Shown one piece after another: positions 32,853-37,272 of a stretch of DNA of 37,272 nucleotides. The notes below the pieces were generated by a model that was not told the DNA's origin, did not search any database, and saw nothing but the letters and a program-made list of their open reading frames with translations. Both the position numbers and the translations under genes were made by a program. The stretch spans positions 1 through 37,272 of the forward strand of contig NZ_LSLK01000049.1 of NCBI RefSeq assembly GCF_002257705.1, in the 5' to 3' direction. Position 1 is the stretch's first letter, and each line of letters opens with the position of its first letter. The stretch is from Sporomusa silvacetica DSM 10669. Lineage in GTDB: Bacteria; Bacillota; Negativicutes; Sporomusales; Sporomusaceae.

Positions 32853-32923
32853 AAATATAGCTTTAAATTATTCAGCAAAGAAGACCGGTTGTAGTAAAAA
32901 ATAACAACAGGGGGCAATGATTG
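32849..32923 (+). promoter_or_regulatory. Conserved leader ahead of the second adhesin
   Basis: This is the second copy of the leader at 31526-31598. It starts at the stop codon of adhesin 1 and ends with the same AGGGGGCAATGATTG just before the ATG at 32924. No terminator separates the two genes. Confidence 0.6.
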
Positions 32924-34120
32924 ATGAACAAGGGTAACTTATTAAAATCAATGGTGATTACTTTGACTTTGCTCGTAATTTTGGTTGCCGCAGTCCCAGT
33001 TTCGGCCAGCGATTACATCGCCGGAGACGGTGCCACAAGCAATGGAAATTCTAGCAGCACAGCCACAGCCGTGGGAAACACAACCATTGGCGAAAATGCC
33101 AGCACCGGATCTAAAGAATCAACCGCTGTCGGTTCTTCGGCCACGGCCGGTACTTCTGCGGTAGCTATCGGTTATAAGGCCAGCGCCGCTGACGAAGCTG
33201 TCGCCGTGGGCGGTAACGCTACAGCCTACGGCGTTGGTTCTATTGCTATCGGGGGGACAGCCTACGGCGATGATTCTATTGCTATCGGGGGAACAGCCGG
33301 TGCTATTGCTAGCGATGGTTCTTATACTGGCGATGGTGCTATTGCTATATTGGGGACAGCCACCGAGGACGGGAATATTGCGGTTGGGTCAGGTTCTAGT
33401 GCCACTGGGACTAACAGTACTACCATGGGCGCCGCGTCGGCCGCCAGCGGGTCTAGCAGCAGCGCTTTCGGGTACCAGGCTGGCGCTAGTGGTAATTCCA
33501 GCACAGCCATCGGAGCGGAAGCTAGTGCCAACGCCACCAACAGTGTTGCTCTGGGCTACGGTTCCGTCGCTAACCGGGCCAACACTGTATCAGTCGGTAC
33601 GGCTGGAAGTGAACGGCAGATCACCAATGTCGCCGACGGTACTGAGGACACCGACGCGGTAAATGTGCGGCAACTGGAGAGCACTAACCAACGGCTCAAT
33701 AAGGTGGGCGCCCTGGCGGCGGCGATCAGTGGACTGACGCCGATGCCTTATGACCCCAAAGCGCCCCTCCAGCTGCTCGCCAGCAGCGGCGGCTACCACA
33801 ACAAGCGCGCAGTGGCCTTAGGGGCGAGTTACTATCCCAGCGAATCGCTGATGCTGAATCTTGGTATGGCCACCTGCGGCAGCGAAAAAATGGGACGGCT
33901 GGGAGTTGCCTGGAAACTGAAGTATTCCGGCAAAACGGCAGCCGCCGCCGCTGACGATAACAGCAGTGTAACAACTCTGCAGGCAACAATCCAGCAACTG
34001 CAAGATCAAGTTAAACAACAGCAGGATCAAACCCAAAAGCAGCAAGACCAACAGCAAGCGCAAATTAAACAACTGCAAGAGCAAATTAAACAGCTGCTGA
34101 ATGCAAAGAACAGCAAATAA
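32924..34120 (+). CDS. YadA-like trimeric autotransporter adhesin 2
   Basis: This 398-residue paralogue of adhesin 1 has a signal peptide ending VSASDYIAGDG near residue 30. Its head is richer in near-identical repeats (SIAIGGTAYGDD, DSIAIGGTAGAI) over about residues 40-225. The neck is QITNVADGTEDTDAVNVRQL, and the anchor (AAISGLTPMPYDPKAPLQLL to LGVAWKLK) spans about 260-333. A 65-residue Gln-rich coiled-coil tail follows, almost the same as in adhesin 1 (QLQDQVKQQQDQTQKQQDQ). The head diverges most, while anchor and tail are conserved. This suggests variable binding faces on a fixed base. The Ser/Thr-rich head could be a glycosylation target; that is an inference. Confidence 0.88.
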   Translation: MNKGNLLKSMVITLTLLVILVAAVPVSASDYIAGDGATSNGNSSSTATAVGNTTIGENASTGSKESTAVGSSATAGTSAVAIGYKASAADEAVAVGGNATAYGVGSIAIGGTAYGDDSIAIGGTAGAIASDGSYTGDGAIAILGTATEDGNIAVGSGSSATGTNSTTMGAASAASGSSSSAFGYQAGASGNSSTAIGAEASANATNSVALGYGSVANRANTVSVGTAGSERQITNVADGTEDTDAVNVRQLESTNQRLNKVGALAAAISGLTPMPYDPKAPLQLLASSGGYHNKRAVALGASYYPSESLMLNLGMATCGSEKMGRLGVAWKLKYSGKTAAAAADDNSSVTTLQATIQQLQDQVKQQQDQTQKQQDQQQAQIKQLQEQIKQLLNAKNSK

Positions 34121-34165
34121 GCCGGCAAACCGTCCTTAATTACGTTATCGATAGGAGGAATATAC

Positions 34166-34666
34166 TTGAAACGACTGTTAGTTTGCTTACTAAGTATGTT
34201 TATATTTTGCAATATTGCAGTGGCCTTTGCAGCTAATCAGGACAGCCAGGACCTAACAATAACGAAAATGACTAAAATTATTGCAGAAGATCCCCGGGAC
34301 GCAGTGGCCTATTTAAGACGCGGTGAAGCCTATTTATTTAACCAGCAAAAAGATTTGGCCATTAACGATTTTAATAAAGCGGTTGAGCTTAATCCGAAGT
34401 ATGCCTCCGCTTATCTGGATCGCGGCTGGATTTATCTAAAGCAAGAACAATATGCTTTGGCCATTACCGATTTTGATGCCGCAATCAAACTAGATCCTAA
34501 ATATGCCAAGCCTTATTTTAACAAAGGTCAGGCCTATGAAGAACAGCGATTATATCAAAAGGCAATTGATACCTATCGCAGTTTTATTGCCAATGCAGCA
34601 CCGCAAGATATCCAGTTTGTTGAAAATGCGAGAAATAGTATTCGGATATTGGGTGGTACTATATAA
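34166..34666 (+). CDS. Secreted (periplasmic) TPR protein
   Basis: This 166-residue protein has a signal peptide of about 22 residues ending AVAFAANQ. Three TPRs follow at about residues 45-147 (AVAYLRRGEAYLF, ASAYLDRGWIYLK, AKPYFNKGQAYEE). The start is TTG, supported by GGAGG seven bases upstream. It has no catalytic domain and is unrelated to the cytoplasmic TPR-GT proteins beyond the repeat fold. It follows the two adhesins by 45 bases. A periplasmic scaffold or adaptor, perhaps for the adhesin tails, is a guess from position. Its stop codon lies at the very start of the 91-bp repeat array. Confidence 0.8.
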   Translation: MKRLLVCLLSMFIFCNIAVAFAANQDSQDLTITKMTKIIAEDPRDAVAYLRRGEAYLFNQQKDLAINDFNKAVELNPKYASAYLDRGWIYLKQEQYALAITDFDAAIKLDPKYAKPYFNKGQAYEEQRLYQKAIDTYRSFIANAAPQDIQFVENARNSIRILGGTI

Positions 34667-34671
34667 GAAAA

Positions 34672-35218
34672 GACTTGGCTTGTGGCAAGTCCTTCAGGAC
34701 GCCGACAGAAGCCTTAGTCGTTCAATCCAGGGAAAGTTATACTTTCCATCTGGATAAGATAAGACTTGGCTTGTGGCAAGTCCTTCAGGACGCCGACAGA
34801 AGCCTTAGTCGTTCAATCCAGGGAAAGTTATACTTTCCATCTGGATAAGATAAGACTTGGCTTGTGGCAAGTCCTTCAGGACGCCGACAGAAGCCTTAGT
34901 CGTTCAATCCAGGGAAAGTTATACTTTCCATCTGGATAAGAAAAGACTTGGCTTGTGGCAAGTCCTTCAGGACGCCGACAGAAGCCTTAGTCGTTCAATC
35001 CAGGGAAAGTTATACTTTCCATCTGGATAAGATAAGACTTGGCTTGTGCCAAGTCCTTTAGGACGCCGGCAGAAGCCTTAGTCGTTCAAATCCAGGGAAA
35101 GTTATACTTTCCATCTGGATAAGATAAGACTTGGCTTGTGCCAAGTCCTTTAGGACGCCGGCAGAAGCCTTAGTCGTTCAATCCAGGGAAAGTTATACTT
35201 TCCATCTGGATAAGATAG
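34672..35218 (+). repeat. Six tandem copies of a 91-bp structured repeat
   Basis: Copies start (GACTTGG) at 34672, 34763, 34854, 34945, 35036 and 35128, a period of 91 bp; the fifth unit is 92 because of one extra A. Copies 1-4 share GTGGCAAGTCCTTCAGG and copies 5-6 share GTGCCAAGTCCTTTAGG. Each unit can form GACTTG/CAAGTC, GTCC/GGAC and ATCCAG-GGAAAGT/ACTTTCC-CTGGAT hairpins, and GACT-GGCTT can alternatively pair with AAGCC-AGTC. The array fills the whole gap before the barrel gene and ends within the leader of its ribosome binding site. It lacks the unique spacers of a CRISPR array. Confidence 0.9.
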
Positions 35219-35230
35219 GAGGAAACTCTC

Positions 35231-35764
35231 ATGAACAAGAAAATTTTAACGATTATTGCCGCTACTATGCTTACTGCCAGTACTGCTTTTGCTGCACCTA
35301 TTACCGACTTACAGGACGGGCAGACTGTTGTTGGCTATAACTATTACTACCTGGATAGCAACAAACAAAAGGATCACTCTTTCTACCTGGAACACGCACT
35401 AGCACCTAAAGTAGTCCTGGGTTTTGAAGTAAACATGTTACCACCGGATTTTCCTGATGGTGACACGTTTGACGCCTATGTCCAGTATAAGTTGGATAAT
35501 CACGTTCGCTTGATCGCCGGCAATAGAAATTACACGGAAGGTACTGACAGGCTTTTTTGCGGCATTGGCGCCAATGTCAAGCTGACTCGCAAACTTGATG
35601 GTTATCTCTCGGCAACCCACAGTGACTTTGCCAATGAATGGCAAGCAGGCGTGCAGTTGAACATGGATTACCAGACTTCACTCCATGTCGGTTACAAATC
35701 GTACAAACAAGACAATCTGTCTACCATTGACGGTATCGGCATTGGTTTTAGCCACAAATTCTAG
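35231..35764 (+). CDS. Small outer-membrane beta-barrel protein
   Basis: This 177-residue protein has a signal peptide (cleavage after about residue 21, ASTAFAAP). Alternating hydrophobic and polar strands such as TVVGYNYYYLD, SFYLEHAL, VVLGFEVNM, DAYVQYKL and TSLHVGYKSYK follow. It ends GIGIGFSHKF with a C-terminal Phe, which fits an eight-stranded barrel inserted by BAM. I do not recognise a named family with certainty. GGAGG precedes the ATG by seven bases, and the six-copy repeat array lies directly upstream, so its mRNA leader may contain repeat units. A terminator follows. Confidence 0.75.
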   Translation: MNKKILTIIAATMLTASTAFAAPITDLQDGQTVVGYNYYYLDSNKQKDHSFYLEHALAPKVVLGFEVNMLPPDFPDGDTFDAYVQYKLDNHVRLIAGNRNYTEGTDRLFCGIGANVKLTRKLDGYLSATHSDFANEWQAGVQLNMDYQTSLHVGYKSYKQDNLSTIDGIGIGFSHKF

Positions 35765-35789
35765 GGGTGATTGAATTTGTGCAATAATG

Positions 35790-35836
35790 AGGGGGCCGTG
35801 TTAAAACGTAAAGTTTCAGCATGCCCCCTTCATTTT
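35790..35836 (+). terminator. Terminator after the barrel gene
   Basis: AGGGGGC (35790-35796) pairs with GCCCCCT (35823-35829) across a 26-base loop and is followed by TCATTTTTATTT. It starts 26 bases after the stop codon. Confidence 0.7.
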
Positions 35837-36109
35837 TATTTGTTGGAGAGGTGGAAGGGACTGACAAATATATCGGAAAATCTCATTAATAATTAGCTTT
35901 TTATAGAAATTTGGAAAAAAATATATTTTTTTCTAAAATTTAGCAGGAATAATAAAATCGATATAGAAACATACAGTATTACCTGATAATAAACGATATA
36001 AAACAAACAAAAACATCAATGTATATTCATTTTATATCTGTTATCATTGAAATAATTAGTTTTGTATCAGTTATCATGTAAAATATAGAGTCGAAATAAT
36101 CTAGAGAGG
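35837..36109. other. AT-rich gene-free stretch with a direct repeat
   Basis: There is no gene here. TATCTGTTATCAT (36035-36047) and TATCAGTTATCAT (36065-36077) form a 13-base direct repeat 30 bp apart, that is about three helical turns. They lie just upstream of the gene at 36119, as tandem operator sites would. The rest is A/T runs without a convincing promoter. Confidence 0.45.
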
Positions 36110-36118
36110 GTGAACAAT

Positions 36119-36349
36119 TTGACAATTTTTAGTAAAAAAGTGTATGGTCTCGAAAATTATACCGCAAAAATGTCGTTGACGGGATTTGCAAAACCCATGA
36201 TACATCATGGGGTAGCCAACAAGACAAATGGAAGTTTGATATGTTTTCCCGTCAAACAGAAGGTGCGCCTGCCAGTTAACAACTACCAGATGCGTCGCCT
36301 TACGCCTATCAAGAGATTCTGGGCTCTTTCCGTTTTGACATATTCATAA
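36119..36349 (+). CDS. Hypothetical protein
   Basis: A frame of 76 residues begins at a TTG with GAGAGGGTG about five bases upstream. A GTG at 36110 is the alternative start but has no room for a ribosome binding site. The protein is basic, has no signal peptide or clear domain, and matches no family I know. The good spacing of the ribosome binding site and the upstream direct repeats argue for a gene. The unremarkable composition argues against one. Confidence 0.35.
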   Translation: MTIFSKKVYGLENYTAKMSLTGFAKPMIHHGVANKTNGSLICFPVKQKVRLPVNNYQMRRLTPIKRFWALSVLTYS

Positions 36350-36441
36350 AACCCAGTCCATTCTAATGGGGCTATATCCAGGCTCACGCTAAAGTTCCAT
36401 TGGTAACGGTTTTACTCATTTAGATATAGTTATAATAACAT

Positions 36442-36458
36442 CGGAACAGGGTGTTCCG
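36442..36458. promoter_or_regulatory. Palindrome ahead of the ComK-like gene
   Basis: CGGAACA-GGG-TGTTCCG is a perfect 7-bp inverted repeat with a 3-base centre, 31 bases before the ATG at 36490. Its size and position fit a repressor operator or a small leader hairpin. A possible -10 (TATAAT at 36431-36436) lies just upstream. Confidence 0.45.
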
Positions 36459-36489
36459 AAATTTAATTAAAAAGGAGTTGCAGCCGATC

Positions 36490-37068
36490 ATGATTGAGCA
36501 ACTTCCAGCACCTCATCTTATCGCTGCCATACTGCCATGTTACACTTCTGAAGGTGATAGCACCGTTATTCTAACTACCGAGGGGGAACGCATAACAACT
36601 GGAGTGCGTATACGAACAATCCTCCGCCGGTTGGCCTCCAATCAAGCAATCGATCTTAGCTCATTGAAAAAAATCATAACCGATGCCACTCACCAATCTA
36701 ATCTGCAGCCTCTACCAATTACGCCACGCCTTGTCCTCTTCCCGGTAAAAATCCGCAAACCGCGCATAGCAGGCGATATCACTACCGGTTGTATAAACTT
36801 ACATGCCATCACCAGCATCAATCGCATCACGGAAAGCCCATCAGCAGGCACCCTAATAAATCTGTCCGGCGGCGCCAAAGTACCCATACTTTGGTCAATT
36901 ACAACTGTAAGAAGACATATGCTTTTGGCTCGTCTGGCGACTACCCAAGCGCCAATTACCACTACCCAGGCCCTGCGAAGAAACACCGTTTGTGATGCGG
37001 ACGGCCTTTCACCAATTGCGCGCAAACTGGCAGAGGTTATTGAAGAGCTTTTCCTAATGACTGTATAA
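36490..37068 (+). CDS. ComK-like transcription factor (tentative)
   Basis: This is a 192-residue cytoplasmic protein. The layout resembles ComK of Bacillus: an early ...IAAILPCYTSEGDSTVILTTEGE, a middle LPITPRLVLFPVKIRKPRIAGDITTGCINLHAI that parallels the ComK segment with IFLFPT-S--P--WI---H, and a later TLINLSGGAKVPILWSITTVRRHMLLARL that parallels the NGK--ELP-S------Q--R segment. ComK regulates competence genes by binding AT-rich boxes. Homologues outside Bacilli have no proven role. AAGGAG lies about 12 bases before the ATG; an upstream in-frame ATG at 36451 is inside the palindrome and is rejected. The assignment is from remembered motifs only. Confidence 0.45.
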   Translation: MIEQLPAPHLIAAILPCYTSEGDSTVILTTEGERITTGVRIRTILRRLASNQAIDLSSLKKIITDATHQSNLQPLPITPRLVLFPVKIRKPRIAGDITTGCINLHAITSINRITESPSAGTLINLSGGAKVPILWSITTVRRHMLLARLATTQAPITTTQALRRNTVCDADGLSPIARKLAEVIEELFLMTV

Positions 37069-37191
37069 TAACCCCCAATGCCAAGCTAATCTCCTATTTC
37101 ATACGCAAAGGATTTTATATAAAAACAAAGCCGTTTCCTTGAATATGCTGTGCTACCCGTCAAGAGGACAAAGAAAAAATAGAAGAAGTGG

Positions 37192-37226
37192 ATTGCTGCC
37201 TGCCGATATGGTGGGCAGCAATTTTT
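37192..37226. terminator. Terminator-like hairpin next to the IS3 element
   Basis: ATTGCTGCC (37192-37200) pairs with GGCAGCAAT (37214-37222), followed on the plus strand by TTTTTA. It could end the ComK-like transcript or block read-in to the insertion sequence. It touches the transposase stop codon. Confidence 0.6.
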
Positions 37227-37272
37227 ATGCAGCTTTCGCGTACTGTTCGTGGAATTCCATGGGCGTCATGAT
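37225..37272 (-). CDS. IS3-family transposase, C-terminal end only (cut by window edge)
   Basis: The minus strand from the window edge reads IMTPMEFHEQYAKAA and then TAA at 37225-37227. MTPMEF-EQY is the usual end of the DDE transposase (orfB) of IS3-type elements, where G-MTP-EF follows the last helix of the catalytic core. Only 15 residues are visible, so family level is as far as this goes. Confidence 0.65.
   Translation of the reverse strand: MMTPMEFHEQYAKAA

Noticed and set aside
34672..35218. CRISPR array
   Set aside because: The units are 91 bp and directly contiguous, with no unique spacers and no cas genes nearby.
34672..35218. Tandem cyclic-di-GMP riboswitches
   Set aside because: The conserved GGCAAACC-type core and the GNRA receptor are absent, and six copies in tandem would be unprecedented.

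Overview
The window looks like the chromosome of a diderm, anaerobic Firmicute of the class Negativicutes (Sporomusa/Pelosinus type). This is an inference. It rests on strong Gram-positive-style AGGAGG ribosome binding sites occurring together with outer-membrane functions: a TonB-ExbB-ExbD operon, a TonB-dependent receptor, two YadA-type trimeric autotransporters, a small outer-membrane beta-barrel, and LPS-type heptose genes (rfaE1, rfaE2). No rRNA or tRNA gene was seen, so the species cannot be named.

Layout. Positions 1-1030: the 5' end of an IS607-type recombinase and a two-gene membrane-protein unit. 1232-2524: a PLP aminotransferase. 2684-8367 (minus): a nucleotide-sugar and glycosyltransferase operon (GT2, GT, ugd, UDP-xylose synthase, rfaE1, rfaE2). 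8518-8690: a decayed IS200-type transposase with its 5' hairpin. 8796-9545: map. 9633-11427 (minus): tonB-exbB-exbD. 12002-24420 (minus): eight tandem paralogous genes that join 0 to 10 TPR repeats to a GT9-like (heptosyltransferase-fold) domain. 24699-25478 (minus): two small Mop/TOBE-like proteins, each with its own terminator. 25722-26342 (minus): a methyltransferase. 26638-28493 (plus): two more glycosyltransferases. 29111-31517: a structured leader and a TonB-dependent receptor. 31599-34120: two duplicated YadA-like adhesins. 34166-34666: a secreted TPR protein. 34672-35218: six tandem 91-bp repeats leading into an outer-membrane barrel gene. 36119-37068: a hypothetical gene and a ComK-like regulator. 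37225-end: the last codons of an IS3-family transposase.

How the parts may work together (inference). The minus-strand operon makes UDP-glucuronate, UDP-xylose and part of the ADP-heptose pathway. The TPR-GT9 array could use such sugars on protein or surface acceptors. A shared upstream motif (minus-strand TTGAAAAA-N12/13-GAATGT) lies ahead of the nucleotide-sugar operon, the TPR-GT array, the methyltransferase and both Mop-like genes, and suggests a common regulon. GT9-like enzymes supplied with ADP-heptose are known elsewhere to glycosylate autotransporters, which makes the nearby YadA-like proteins possible substrates. The most unusual elements are the eight-gene TPR-GT array, the shared motif, the 91-bp structured repeat array, and the coiled-coil tails that follow the membrane anchors of both adhesins.
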